Shown in pieces: positions 7,568-15,992 of a DNA stretch of 37,675 bases; position 1 is the first letter of the stretch; every line of letters starts with the position of its first letter. Under the pieces are notes generated by a model, which ran no database searches, was not told the DNA's origin, and saw only the letters and a list, made by a program, of their open reading frames with translations. Both the position numbers and the translations under genes were made by a program. Origin of the DNA: Clostridiaceae bacterium (lineage in GTDB: Bacteria; Bacillota; Clostridia; DSM-8532); contig JAAYBO010000060.1 of the NCBI GenBank assembly GCA_012730095.1, positions 1 through 37,675 of the forward strand, written 5' to 3'.

Positions 7568-8944
7568 ATGGACAGGATGCGCGCCGATAAAATCGCCGAA
7601 TGGATAGGCGGTAAGCTCATAGGGAATCCGGATACCGAGACGGATACAGTAAGCACCGATACAAGGACATTGAAGCCGGGCAGCCTGTTTTTTGCGATTC
7701 GCGGTAAAAACTTTGACGGGCATGAGTTTATAGATAAAGCCTTTGATAACGGAGCTGTGATTGTTGTATCGGAAACTTATGTAAAACCGCCGGAAGGCAG
7801 AGCGGCTGTAATTGTTGAGAATACTGTATCGGCGCTTGGGCGTCTTGCCGAAAAATATCTTAATACATATAAAATACCGGTTATCGCTATAACGGGAAGT
7901 GTTGGCAAGACTACCACTAAGGAAATGGTGGCGCAAATACTGTCAACGCAGTATAATGTACACAAGTCAATTGGCAACTACAACAACGATATAGGACTTC
8001 CATTGTCGGTTCTTCAGCTTGAACGCGGGCATACGGCGGCTGTTTTTGAAATGGGGATGAACGCCCTTGGTGAAATCGAATATCTTTCCCGTATCATACG
8101 GCCGGATATAGCCGTGATTACAAATATCGGCGTATCACATTTTGAAAAGCTCGGCTCACGGCAGAATATACTGCGGGCGAAACTGGAAGTGACCAAAGGC
8201 ATGAAGGATAACGGCATACTAATTTTAAACGGTGACGATGAGCTGTTATCAGGGCTTAACGGGCTGCTCAATATGCCTGTTGTGTATTATGGAATAAATG
8301 AAAATATTCCGCTCCATGCATTCGGAATTGAAACAATGGGTGAAGAAGGGGTACGCTTTTCAGTTAACATTCGCAATGAGGATGTCGAAATTGTTCTTTC
8401 GGCTCCCGGAATTCATCAGGTTTCGAATGCGCTTGCGGCTATTGCATGCGGTATAGAAATGGGAGTGTCGAACGAGAATATAATAAAAGGGCTTGCCTGC
8501 TATTCACATGAAAAAATGCGGCTGGATATAACAGGGATAAAAGGAGTAAAAGTAATTAACGACACTTATAATGCCGCACCTTCCTCAATGCTGGCGGCAT
8601 TGTCAGTTTTAAGAGAGATAGCGGGTAAAAGCAGAAGCATCGCGGTGCTTGGTGATATGTACGAATTAGGAAGTTATGCCGGCGAAGCCCATAGAGAAGT
8701 GGGCAGAGCGGTCGCAAATGAACGAATAAATTATCTTGTCGCTGTGGGAGAACTTGCAAGAGATTATTGTACAGGGGCTGTTGAAGCCGGTATGGACGCA
8801 AAAGCCATCAGTCATTACACCGATGCTAAAGATGCCGTACCATATCTGAAAAGCATTATTTGTCCCGATGATGTAGTGCTTTTTAAAGGTTCCCGGGGAA
8901 TGAGTATGGATCGGCTTATCAAAGATGTTTTTGACAGGGATTGA
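7568..8944 (+). CDS. murF: UDP-N-acetylmuramoyl-tripeptide--D-alanyl-D-alanine ligase
   Basis: 458 aa. The MurF layout is clear: a substrate-binding N domain with STDTRTLKPGSLFFAIRGKNFDGHEF, the P-loop TGSVGKTTTKEM near residue 110, the SIGNYNNDIGLPLS block, the MGMNALGEIEYLS block, and the C-terminal VINDTYNAAPSSM with AVLGDMYELG. It adds D-Ala-D-Ala to the UDP-MurNAc-tripeptide, completing the cytoplasmic precursor used by MraY, the next gene. The ATG at 7568 lies 4 bases after murE, with its ribosome site (ggagtg) inside the end of murE. Confidence 0.97.
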   Translation: MDRMRADKIAEWIGGKLIGNPDTETDTVSTDTRTLKPGSLFFAIRGKNFDGHEFIDKAFDNGAVIVVSETYVKPPEGRAAVIVENTVSALGRLAEKYLNTYKIPVIAITGSVGKTTTKEMVAQILSTQYNVHKSIGNYNNDIGLPLSVLQLERGHTAAVFEMGMNALGEIEYLSRIIRPDIAVITNIGVSHFEKLGSRQNILRAKLEVTKGMKDNGILILNGDDELLSGLNGLLNMPVVYYGINENIPLHAFGIETMGEEGVRFSVNIRNEDVEIVLSAPGIHQVSNALAAIACGIEMGVSNENIIKGLACYSHEKMRLDITGIKGVKVINDTYNAAPSSMLAALSVLREIAGKSRSIAVLGDMYELGSYAGEAHREVGRAVANERINYLVAVGELARDYCTGAVEAGMDAKAISHYTDAKDAVPYLKSIICPDDVVLFKGSRGMSMDRLIKDVFDRD

Positions 8945-8997
8945 TTACGGCCGCTGACAGAAATAATGTGATAAACTATTTTACCGGAGGAGAAAAT

Positions 8998-9981
8998 ATG
9001 GCGTGGATAAATAGTATTCCTTCCCATATTACCGTATTTATTGCCGCATTTATACTGGCCTTAATTTCAGGAGCCATACTGCTTCCGCTTCTAAAAAGAT
9101 TAAAGTTTGGACAGATGGTAAGGAATGACGGACCCAAAACACATTTGGCAAAGCAGGGTACTCCTACAATGGGCGGATTTATATTTTTGGTTCCGCTGTT
9201 AATTATCGGCGGTTTCTATGCTCCAAAAGATATGAATATGGCGGCTTTGATTTTAACGACAGCAGGATTTGGCATAGTAGGTTTTATTGATGATTTTCTT
9301 AAAATAAAAAGAAAAAGCAATGAAGGCTTGCAGCCAAAACAAAAAATGCTTGGCCTTTTGATTATATCAGCATGTTTCACCGCATATATTGTCTTAATGA
9401 CAAATGCGGGTGAAAAAACGGTGATACCATTTGTCGGCATTGACAATCCGATTAATATCCCAATTGCTCTGTTTGTACCGTTCTGCTTCTTTGTGCTTAT
9501 AAGTTATACAAATGCCGTTAATCTCACGGACGGGCTTGATGGTCTCGCGGGAAGCATTACGATGATAGTATTGGTTTTTTTTACCGTTGTTGCGATGATG
9601 AACAGCGAATGGGATTCGATAAAGCTGTTTTGCGCCATCCTGGCAGGAGCATGCCTTGGATTTTTAGCATATAATTTATACCCTGCAAAGGTAATAATGG
9701 GAGATGTGGGTTCACTGGCGCTGGGCGGTGCCGTGGCTGCGGTTTCATTACTGCTGCAGATGCCGTTTATTTTGTTTATCGCCGGGTTTGTTTATTTTAT
9801 TGAAAATATGTCGGTAATCCTGCAGGTTGTTTACTACAAGAAAACAGGGAAGAGAATTTTCAAAATGGCACCTATTCATCACCATTTTGAACTTCTTGGA
9901 TGGAAAGAAACAAAAGTTGTAATAGTTTTCCTTATTGCAACTGTTATTTTTTGTACGATAGCTTTTTATGCTTTGAGGTGA
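8998..9981 (+). CDS. mraY: Phospho-N-acetylmuramoyl-pentapeptide-transferase MraY
   Basis: 327 aa from ATG 8998, preferred over the TTG at 8941 of the ORF track because GGAGG sits 6 bases upstream and the family begins this way. It is polytopic (about ten TM segments). MraY signatures: GTPTMGGFIFL, the Asp pair in GFIDDFLKIKRK, NAVNLTDGLDGLAG, GDVGSLALGG and the histidine-rich MAPIHHHFELLGW. It transfers phospho-MurNAc-pentapeptide to undecaprenyl phosphate, making lipid I. In most relatives murD comes next; here ftsW follows directly. Confidence 0.97.
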   Translation: MAWINSIPSHITVFIAAFILALISGAILLPLLKRLKFGQMVRNDGPKTHLAKQGTPTMGGFIFLVPLLIIGGFYAPKDMNMAALILTTAGFGIVGFIDDFLKIKRKSNEGLQPKQKMLGLLIISACFTAYIVLMTNAGEKTVIPFVGIDNPINIPIALFVPFCFFVLISYTNAVNLTDGLDGLAGSITMIVLVFFTVVAMMNSEWDSIKLFCAILAGACLGFLAYNLYPAKVIMGDVGSLALGGAVAAVSLLLQMPFILFIAGFVYFIENMSVILQVVYYKKTGKRIFKMAPIHHHFELLGWKETKVVIVFLIATVIFCTIAFYALR

Positions 9982-9986
9982 AACTA

Positions 9987-11108
9987 TTGAGGCGCAGGGA
10001 TTTTGATTTATGGATATTTATAACGATTTTGATTCTTCTTATGATAGGCGTAAGTATGGTTTACAGTGCAAGCTCCTATTATGCGCTTAGAATATTTGGA
10101 AGTAAGGAGTATTTCCTGATACGTCAGCTCATATGGTCAACAATAGGCGTGTTTGCAATGCTTTTTGTTTCTCGGCTTGATTATCATAGAATAGCGCAAT
10201 TTTCACCTATTATGATACTGGTGAGTATTGTACTTTTAATTCTTGTATTGATACCCGGAATTGGTTCGGAAGTAAATGAGTCACGAAGATGGTTCAACTT
10301 CGGATTCGCTTCTTTCCAGCCGTCTGAAATGGCAAAGCTGTCGGTTATCTTGTTCTTTTCATTCACGCTTTCAAAGAACAGCGAGAGGCTTAAATATTTT
10401 TGGAAAGGCCTGGTTCCATACCTATTGGTAATTGGGGTTATTGATGTTCTGCTTATGAAAGAACCACATTTCAGCGGGACTATTCTTATATCGTCGGTCG
10501 CGGTAATTATTCTTTTTTGCGCCGGTGCAAAAATATGGCATTTTATCCTTATTACAGTACCTACTATTCCTCTTATTGTATATTTAATAATGACCGAAGA
10601 ATACAGGCTGAAAAGGGTTCTTACATTTCTTAACCCGTTTGAAGATCCCACCGACAGCGGGTACCAGATCGTAAATTCATTGTACGCAATAGGTTCGGGA
10701 GGCCTTTTCGGTAAAGGTATCGGTCAAAGCATACAAAAGAATTTATACATTCCCGAACCGCATACTGATTTTATATTTTCGATATTGGCCGAAGAGCTCG
10801 GCTTTATCGGTGCGGTTACCGTTCTTTTGTTATTCCTTGTTATAATCTGGCGTGGGATAAGGATTGCGATGTATGCCCCGGATATACTCGGAAGTTTGAT
10901 AGCGGTTGGCATAACTTCTTTGATTGCAGTCCAGGTTATCATTAACGTTGCTGTTGTAACGTCATCCATGCCGGCCACAGGTATGCCTCTTCCTTTCTTT
11001 ACGTACGGCGGCAGTTCTCTTGCTTTCCTAACGGTCGGGTTAGGAATACTGCTCAATATTTCCAGGTCAGTCGGAACCCAATACAGGCTAAAAAGGGAAA
11101 AGATGTAA
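9987..11108 (+). CDS. ftsW: SEDS peptidoglycan glycosyltransferase FtsW/SpoVE
   Basis: 373 aa from TTG 9987, with GAGGTG 6 bases upstream overlapping the mraY stop. The track start at 9900 lies inside mraY and gives a non-family N terminus. About ten TM segments. SEDS signatures: VYSASSYYAL, ESRRWFNFGFASFQPSEMAKLSVI, FLNPFEDPTDSGYQIVNSLYAIGSGGLFGKGIGQS, IPEPHTDFIFSILAEELGF and LPFFTYGGSSL. SEDS proteins polymerise lipid II together with a class B PBP, here probably the SpoVD-type protein of this cluster. FtsW (division) and SpoVE (cortex) cannot be told apart by motif. Confidence 0.94.
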   Translation: MRRRDFDLWIFITILILLMIGVSMVYSASSYYALRIFGSKEYFLIRQLIWSTIGVFAMLFVSRLDYHRIAQFSPIMILVSIVLLILVLIPGIGSEVNESRRWFNFGFASFQPSEMAKLSVILFFSFTLSKNSERLKYFWKGLVPYLLVIGVIDVLLMKEPHFSGTILISSVAVIILFCAGAKIWHFILITVPTIPLIVYLIMTEEYRLKRVLTFLNPFEDPTDSGYQIVNSLYAIGSGGLFGKGIGQSIQKNLYIPEPHTDFIFSILAEELGFIGAVTVLLLFLVIIWRGIRIAMYAPDILGSLIAVGITSLIAVQVIINVAVVTSSMPATGMPLPFFTYGGSSLAFLTVGLGILLNISRSVGTQYRLKREKM

Positions 11109-11258
11109 ATCCGCTGTTGTTAAAGTAACAGAATTTCTAATGCCGCATAGAATAAATTATGAAAAATCTAAACTAAATTCAGCAGGCATTTCTTAAGATG
11201 TTTACTTAACCTGTAAGTTACCCCGTTATTATTGACAACAAAAGCGGAGGTGTTTTTC

Positions 11259-12527
11259 TTGAGCAGATTCATAATAGAAGGCGGCAACCGGCTTAACGGC
11301 GAGCTTAAAATACCGGGTGCTAAAAATGCCGTCTTGCCTATTCTTGCGGCCACAATACTGAATCGAGGAACGAGTACGATTCATAACTGTCCGAACCTGG
11401 AAGATGTTGCAACAATGCAGGAGATTCTTGTTTCACTCGGATTACGGGTTGAACGCAGCAATAAAAGTATTGCAGTGCATGGAGACAGTATTGCGACAAA
11501 TAAAATTCCTGAATCGTCGGCAGGAAAGATGCGAAGCTCGATAGTTTTAATGGGGGCTATATTAGGCCGTATCGGGGAGATTTATATAAGTTATCCGGGA
11601 GGATGTGCAATTGGCCCAAGGCCTATCGATATGCATTTAAATGCTTTAAGAAAGATGGGCGCCGAAATTGATGATTTATATAAAGGCATATTACACAGTA
11701 AGGTAAAAAGAATGCGGGGCGCCGAAATACTTCTGGACTATCCCAGTGTGGGAGCTACTGAAAACATTATGCTTGCCGCAAGTCTTGCCGAAGGGGTAAC
11801 AATTATCAGAAATGCAGCGAAAGAACCTGAAATCGTTGATCTTCAGAATTTTCTTCAGAAAATGGGAGTAGAAATAAGCGGAGCCGGAACAGGCGTAATA
11901 TATATTACCGGTAAGGATGAAATAAAAACTGACGTGTCATACAGCGTAATTCCCGACAGGATCGTAGCGGGTACTTATATGACCTGTGCCGCAGCAGCGG
12001 GGGGAGAAATCGTTCTTAACGGCATTGAATATGAACCGGTGAGTTCCACGGTATATTGCCTTAGAAACTGCGGGGTTCATATTGAACCGATTGGTAAAAA
12101 GATAATAAGAGTGAAATCGGATAAAATTCCAAAAGCTATCGAAGTCGTACGCACATCGCCTTATCCGGGATTTCCGACAGATATGCAGCCCCAGCTTGTC
12201 GCATTGTTATCAAAAGCTTCTGGAACAAGTGTTGTAATAGAGACGGTTTTTGAAAACCGGTACGGGTATGTTGAGCAGTTAATGAGAATGGGAGCGGATA
12301 TAACGGTCAGGGAGCGGGTAGCGGTAATAAAAGGGGTAAAAAGGTTGACAGGGGCTTTTGTCGACGCATGTGACCTGAGAGGAGGAGCTGCTTTAGTTGT
12401 GGCTTCCCTTTGCGCTGAAGGAACCAGCATCATTAATAATATTAAGCATATTGACAGAGGTTATGAATCCTTGGAAGAGCATCTGTCAAGTGTTGGAGCA
12501 CTAATAAGAAGGGATCAAAGCGGTTGA
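11259..12527 (+). CDS. murA: UDP-N-acetylglucosamine 1-carboxyvinyltransferase MurA
   Basis: 422 aa from TTG 11259, with AAAGCGGAGG upstream. The nine extra codons in the track overlap the ribosome site. It has the EPSP-synthase-like two-domain fold, with GNRLNGELKIPGAKNAVLPILAATIL at the N terminus. The active-site loop YPGGCAIGPRPIDMHL near residue 115 keeps the Cys that binds PEP and fosfomycin. Also visible are YPSVGATENIMLAA, TSPYPGFPTDMQPQ and FENRYGYVEQL. It performs the first committed step of peptidoglycan synthesis. About 150 bases separate it from ftsW, where relatives often carry murG. Confidence 0.97.
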   Translation: MSRFIIEGGNRLNGELKIPGAKNAVLPILAATILNRGTSTIHNCPNLEDVATMQEILVSLGLRVERSNKSIAVHGDSIATNKIPESSAGKMRSSIVLMGAILGRIGEIYISYPGGCAIGPRPIDMHLNALRKMGAEIDDLYKGILHSKVKRMRGAEILLDYPSVGATENIMLAASLAEGVTIIRNAAKEPEIVDLQNFLQKMGVEISGAGTGVIYITGKDEIKTDVSYSVIPDRIVAGTYMTCAAAAGGEIVLNGIEYEPVSSTVYCLRNCGVHIEPIGKKIIRVKSDKIPKAIEVVRTSPYPGFPTDMQPQLVALLSKASGTSVVIETVFENRYGYVEQLMRMGADITVRERVAVIKGVKRLTGAFVDACDLRGGAALVVASLCAEGTSIINNIKHIDRGYESLEEHLSSVGALIRRDQSG

Positions 12528-12543
12528 ATTTATTGCCCGCTTT
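12517..12543 (+). terminator. Weak hairpin over the murA stop codon
   Basis: AAAGCGG (12517-12523) and CCGCTTT (12537-12543) flank the murA stop with a 13-base AT-rich loop, followed by aattagcctttctt. A possible partial terminator before the ftsQ promoter. Confidence 0.3.
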
Positions 12544-12555
12544 AATTAGCCTTTC

Positions 12556-12585
12556 TTGCAGGCATGTGCGACGGTATGATATAAT
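12556..12585 (+). promoter_or_regulatory. Internal promoter upstream of ftsQ
   Basis: TTGCAG, an 18 bp spacer and TATAAT, with a TGA extension just before the -10 (TGnTATAAT). It lies about 70 bases upstream of the ftsQ ATG. A near-consensus extended -10 promoter. Confidence 0.65.
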
Positions 12586-12655
12586 TTATAGTTGAAAATA
12601 GTTTGAAAAAATACCTGGAACTCCGTATATCATACGCTGCAGGCAGGGATAACAA

Positions 12656-13429
12656 ATGAAAAAGAGTAATAAGGGTTTTACATTTTTTATAACGGTTCTG
12701 CTTATCATACTTGGCTTGGCGGCGGTAATGATGTTTTCGCCGCTGTTTTTATTATCACAGATTAAAGTTGATGACATTTCCCGCTATACAAAAGACGATA
12801 TTATTAATGTCTCCGGAATAGAAAAAGGTCAAAATGCAATGAAATACCTTGGAGGGAGCATGCGGCATCTTTTGCAGATGAGAATGGGAAAAGCCGAGAA
12901 ATATGTAGAAAACCTTCCATGGGTGAAATCAGCGTTTATACAATTTCAATTCTCCGGAGTTGTACATATTTCCGTTATAGAAAGAAATCCCATCGCATGG
13001 ATTAAGTATATGGGCAACTATCTGCTTGTGGATGAGGAAGGCGTTGTTCTGGAAGTATCAACGCAATTGGATGAAAGATACCCTGAAATCAGGGGTTTAA
13101 AACCGGAGAAATATACAATAGGGAAAATGATTGAAATTGAAAAGCCGGAAAGGATTACATGGCTTGTACAGCTTCTTAAAAGCCTTGAACACGTAGATAG
13201 AGATTCATCACAAAGCTTGGTCGAAGCCCTGGATTGGATTGATTTTTCAGAAAATGACGAATTATATATGTCACTGGACAGAAGAATTGCGGCAAGAGTA
13301 AATTTAGACAGTGAACTGACATACAGGCTTTCTTTATTAAAAGAAATATATTACAATCATATTAAGAAAGAAGAAAAAGGAATAGTAGACTTTTTTGGGG
13401 ACAAATATGCAAGATTTATTCCGGAATGA
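12656..13429 (+). CDS. ftsQ: Cell division protein FtsQ/DivIB
   Basis: 257 aa bitopic protein. It has a short basic N terminus, one TM segment (about residues 9-31), a POTRA-like domain starting at LLSQIKVDDISRYTKDDIINVSGI (about 32-105), and the FtsQ beta domain with WVKSAFIQFQFSGVVHISVIERNPIAW and YLLVDEEGVVLE. This is the standard FtsQ/DivIB order. It is an extracytoplasmic scaffold that binds FtsL and DivIC. The ATG follows cagggataa and is served by its own promoter. Confidence 0.92.
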   Translation: MKKSNKGFTFFITVLLIILGLAAVMMFSPLFLLSQIKVDDISRYTKDDIINVSGIEKGQNAMKYLGGSMRHLLQMRMGKAEKYVENLPWVKSAFIQFQFSGVVHISVIERNPIAWIKYMGNYLLVDEEGVVLEVSTQLDERYPEIRGLKPEKYTIGKMIEIEKPERITWLVQLLKSLEHVDRDSSQSLVEALDWIDFSENDELYMSLDRRIAARVNLDSELTYRLSLLKEIYYNHIKKEEKGIVDFFGDKYARFIPE

Positions 13430-13518
13430 TACACTGCTCACCTGTGCGTTCCGGCGTGTTGGAATAGTTTGGTAATTTCTTGTGTTGTTTAAAATACAGA
13501 TAAGGAAGGAGACTTGTT

Positions 13519-13860
13519 ATGATACCGTTACTCGGCCTAATGCTTGGTTTACTTATCGGTATACTGATCCCGTACAATATTCCTAAAGAATATTCAAATT
13601 ATGCCGCAGTTGCAATCTTAGCGGCACTGGATTCAGTTTTCGGCGGTTTATATGCATCGATGAATAACAAGTTTAACATTAAAGTCTTTTTATCCGGATT
13701 CTTTGGAAATTCGCTGCTCGCTGCTTTATTGGCTTATATCGGTGACCGCCTCGGCATATCGCTGCATCTGGCTGCGGTGTTTGCTTTTGGTAACCGGATA
13801 TTTCTAAATTTCGGGCTAATTAGAAGAAAACTGCTTGAAAAAAACCATGAAAAAATATAG
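13519..13860 (+). CDS. sbp: Small basic protein Sbp (DUF1290 family)
   Basis: 113 aa with three hydrophobic segments (about residues 2-20, 28-48 and 60-95) and a basic tail. The start MIPLLGLMLGLLIGILIPYNIP and the block AILAALDSVFGGLYA are characteristic of the Sbp family found next to ftsQ/ftsZ in sporulating Firmicutes and actinobacteria. The role is poorly defined; a link to division is inferred from position. It starts after ggaaggag. The DUF881 genes that often flank sbp are missing here. Confidence 0.9.
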   Translation: MIPLLGLMLGLLIGILIPYNIPKEYSNYAAVAILAALDSVFGGLYASMNNKFNIKVFLSGFFGNSLLAALLAYIGDRLGISLHLAAVFAFGNRIFLNFGLIRRKLLEKNHEKI

Positions 13861-13867
13861 CTCAAGC

Positions 13868-13895
13868 TTGATTTTATGATGTATTGAGATATAAT
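13868..13895 (+). promoter_or_regulatory. Promoter upstream of ftsZ
   Basis: TTGATT (13868-13873), a 16 bp spacer and TATAAT (13890-13895), about 130 bases upstream of the ftsZ TTG. ftsZ therefore probably has independent transcription. Confidence 0.55.
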
Positions 13896-14023
13896 ATTAT
13901 TTAAGAAGAAATTTCAATCTTTTTACGGTAAATAACCGGAATTGGAAAAAAATCATTTTTTTGATTGGTTTCAAACAAAAATTGTCTTTACATAAGATAA
14001 GATATATAAAGGGGGATACGGGT

Positions 14024-15115
14024 TTGCTGGAATTTGATATTGATATGGATAACTTTGCCCGCATTAAGGTAGTTGGTGTTGGCGGAGGCGGAAACAACGC
14101 GGTAAACCGTATGATTGACGCGGGGCTTCGCGGGGTTGATTTTATCGCTGTAAACACCGATAAGCAAGCATTATTTCTATCAAAAGCCAATACTAAAATC
14201 CAAATCGGAGAAAAGCTTACCAAAGGCCTTGGGTCGGGTGCAAACCCGGATATAGGCGAAAAGGCGGCCAATGAAAGCCGTGATGAAATAGCGATGGCAA
14301 TAAAAGATGCCGATATGGTTTTTGTTACGGCAGGTATGGGCGGGGGAACCGGAACCGGTGCGGTGCCCGTTATTGCACAGATTGCAAGGGAACTTGGAAT
14401 TCTAACGGTGGGCGTAGTTACCAAACCCTTTATGTTCGAAGGGCGAAAAAGGATGCAGTATGCTGAAAAAGGCGTCGAGAATTTAAAATCAGTAGTTGAC
14501 ACCCTTGTTACAATTCCAAACGACAGGTTATTACAAATAGCCGACAAGAAAACTTCAATGCTCGAAGCTTTTAGAATCGCTGATGATGTGCTAAGGCAGG
14601 GCGTCCAGGGTATTTCCGATCTTATTGCCGTTCCCGGTCTTATAAATCTTGATTTTGCGGATGTGAAGACAATAATGCTTGAAACCGGTCTTGCTCATAT
14701 GGGAATAGGTAAAGGCACAGGTGATAATAAAGCCGAGGAAGCCGCGAAACAGGCGATTTCAAGCCCGCTGCTTGAAACGTCGATAGAAGGCGCAAAGGGT
14801 GTATTGCTCAACATTACCGGCGGCCCCGATCTTGGTTTGCAGGAAGTAAATCTGGCGGCGGAGTTAATACAGAATTCCGCAGATCCCGAGGCAAACATTA
14901 TCTTTGGAGCGGTAATAGACGAGAATCTTAAAGATGAAATGTTAATAACCGTAATTGCTACCGGTTTTGATAAGAGTCCTGTTTTGAAACGTCCGAACAA
15001 ACTGTTGGATGCAACCCAGGTTGGAGAAGCGGCAAAAGCCGCCGCGGCAACCCAGCAGGATGATGATGACGGCCTTGATATTCCAGTATTCCTGAAAAGG
15101 AATCGTTTCAGATAA
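14024..15115 (+). CDS. ftsZ: Cell division GTPase FtsZ
   Basis: 363 aa from TTG 14024, which lies 8 bases after AAAGGGGGA; the track start at 13961 would add 21 residues not seen in the family. GTPase features: [25 protein letters not shown], the tubulin signature [15 protein letters not shown], and the T7-loop region [11 protein letters not shown]. The C terminus [12 protein letters not shown] is the conserved peptide that binds FtsA, SepF or similar membrane tethers. It polymerises into the Z ring. A strong hairpin follows the stop; no spoIIGA-sigE pair follows, unlike in many Clostridia. Confidence 0.98.
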   Translation: MLEFDIDMDNFARIKVVGVGGGGNNAVNRMIDAGLRGVDFIAVNTDKQALFLSKANTKIQIGEKLTKGLGSGANPDIGEKAANESRDEIAMAIKDADMVFVTAGMGGGTGTGAVPVIAQIARELGILTVGVVTKPFMFEGRKRMQYAEKGVENLKSVVDTLVTIPNDRLLQIADKKTSMLEAFRIADDVLRQGVQGISDLIAVPGLINLDFADVKTIMLETGLAHMGIGKGTGDNKAEEAAKQAISSPLLETSIEGAKGVLLNITGGPDLGLQEVNLAAELIQNSADPEANIIFGAVIDENLKDEMLITVIATGFDKSPVLKRPNKLLDATQVGEAAKAAAATQQDDDDGLDIPVFLKRNRFR

Positions 15116-15156
15116 TATTATGTGTTAGCCTGCTGAGCAATAGATAGTGAAATAAA

Positions 15157-15199
15157 AACAGGGTTTGCCGTAATCTTTTTTAGAAAGGCAAACCCTGTT
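15157..15199 (+). terminator. Hairpin after ftsZ
   Basis: Perfect 13-bp arms AACAGGGTTTGCC and GGCAAACCCTGTT with a 17-base loop containing a T6 run. It lacks a T-tract after the stem, so it may be a terminator or a transcript-stabilising end. Confidence 0.6.
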
Positions 15200-15250
15200 G
15201 GTTAATAAGTTCTCCAAATGCATAGTTATGTAAAATTGCTTATTTTGCTA

Positions 15251-15278
15251 TTGTAATTCTATAAAATACTGCTATAAT
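15251..15278 (+). promoter_or_regulatory. Promoter of the tRNA-Thr gene
   Basis: TTGTAA, a 16 bp spacer and TATAAT, ending about 60 bases upstream of the tRNA 5' end. Confidence 0.6.
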
Positions 15279-15339
15279 AAACAGTGTCGAAAAATTGAGA
15301 GTTTAATTTTTAAGCTGTAAGAAATTTAAAATTAAAAAT

Positions 15340-15414
15340 GCTGGTGTGGCGCAGTGGTAGCGCAATTGATTCGTAATCAATAGGCCAGGGGTTCAAATCC
15401 CCTCACCAGCTCCA
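15340..15414 (+). tRNA. tRNA-Thr (anticodon CGT)
   Basis: A complete cloverleaf can be drawn: acceptor GCTGGTG/CACCAGC, D arm GCGC/GCGC, anticodon stem ATTGA/TCAAT with loop TTCGTAA (anticodon CGT, reading ACG), T arm AGGGG/CCCCT with loop TTCAAAT, discriminator T and an encoded CCA end. 75 bases. Confidence 0.97.
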
Positions 15415-15428
15415 TAGATTATCTGAAA

Positions 15429-15447
15429 ACCCGCTGTTTTAGCGGGT
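15429..15447 (+). terminator. Terminator of the tRNA-Thr gene
   Basis: ACCCGCT and AGCGGGT arms around GTTTT, followed by cttcatat. A short, GC-rich stem 14 bases after the tRNA; the T-tract is weak. Confidence 0.6.
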
Positions 15448-15617
15448 CTTCATATAATGCTTATTGCAGGTGTTTTCGGACATTCTCTCTCCAAAGAATA
15501 TATCGCTATTCCATTAGTTTAAAAAATATAATAGAATATATATAGGCAGATTGTTTTTTAAAACTACATAAACTATATTAGGAGAGTATGGGTATATATT
15601 TTGGGGGGAGGTAATGC

Positions 15618-15950
15618 ATGATGAAAATGATTATGGCAATTATCAGCGATGAAGACAGCAATTCCGTAATTAACGAACTTGGTCAAAATGGATTCGGTGT
15701 AACCCGTTTATGTTCGACAGGGGGCTTTCTCAGAGCCGGTAATACAACTATCATGGTTGGTACGGATGAAGAAAAAATTTCAGAGGCTATTGAGATTATC
15801 AAAAGCAAGTGTAAAACACGGAAAAAAGCGATCCCTAACTTGGAAATGTCAGGCGGAATGGGTGTTATGGGCGCGGCATACCCGCTGGAAGTAACGGTGG
15901 GCGGTGCTACATTATTTGTTTTGAATGTCGAGAGGTTTGAAAAGTTATAA
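15618..15950 (+). CDS. darA: PII-like cyclic-di-AMP receptor DarA (PstA/YaaQ)
   Basis: 110 aa. The opening MKMIMAIISDEDSNSVINELGQNGFGVTRLCSTGGFLRAGNTTIMVG matches the DarA/PstA/YaaQ family: a ferredoxin-like PII fold whose T-G-G-F-L and G-N-T-T segments line the c-di-AMP pocket in known structures. A glycine-rich B-loop-like stretch (MSGGMGVMGAAYP) comes later. It is a trimeric cytosolic sensor with no known enzymatic role. The ribosome site ggggggaggt is very strong; two adjacent ATGs (15618 and 15621) are possible. In many Firmicutes the gene sits beside tmk and holB; here it stands between a tRNA and a transporter. Confidence 0.92.
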   Translation: MMKMIMAIISDEDSNSVINELGQNGFGVTRLCSTGGFLRAGNTTIMVGTDEEKISEAIEIIKSKCKTRKKAIPNLEMSGGMGVMGAAYPLEVTVGGATLFVLNVERFEKL

Positions 15951-15992
15951 TTTCGTTTGTTACTTTTAACTGACTATTAGGATGAAACATTT

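Noticed and set aside
10184-10651. 155-codon minus ORF
   Set aside because: Antisense to ftsW with no features of its own.
11109-11258. Possible hidden or decayed murG between ftsW and murA
   Set aside because: Only about 150 bases, no frame resembling MurG; treated as plain spacer.
13897-14547. 216-codon minus ORF
   Set aside because: Long, but antisense to ftsZ, whose conserved motifs cover the same bases; a codon-bias shadow.
15116-15617. Search for riboswitch or second tRNA around tRNA-Thr
   Set aside because: Only one cloverleaf could be drawn; the rest is promoter, hairpins and AT-rich spacer.
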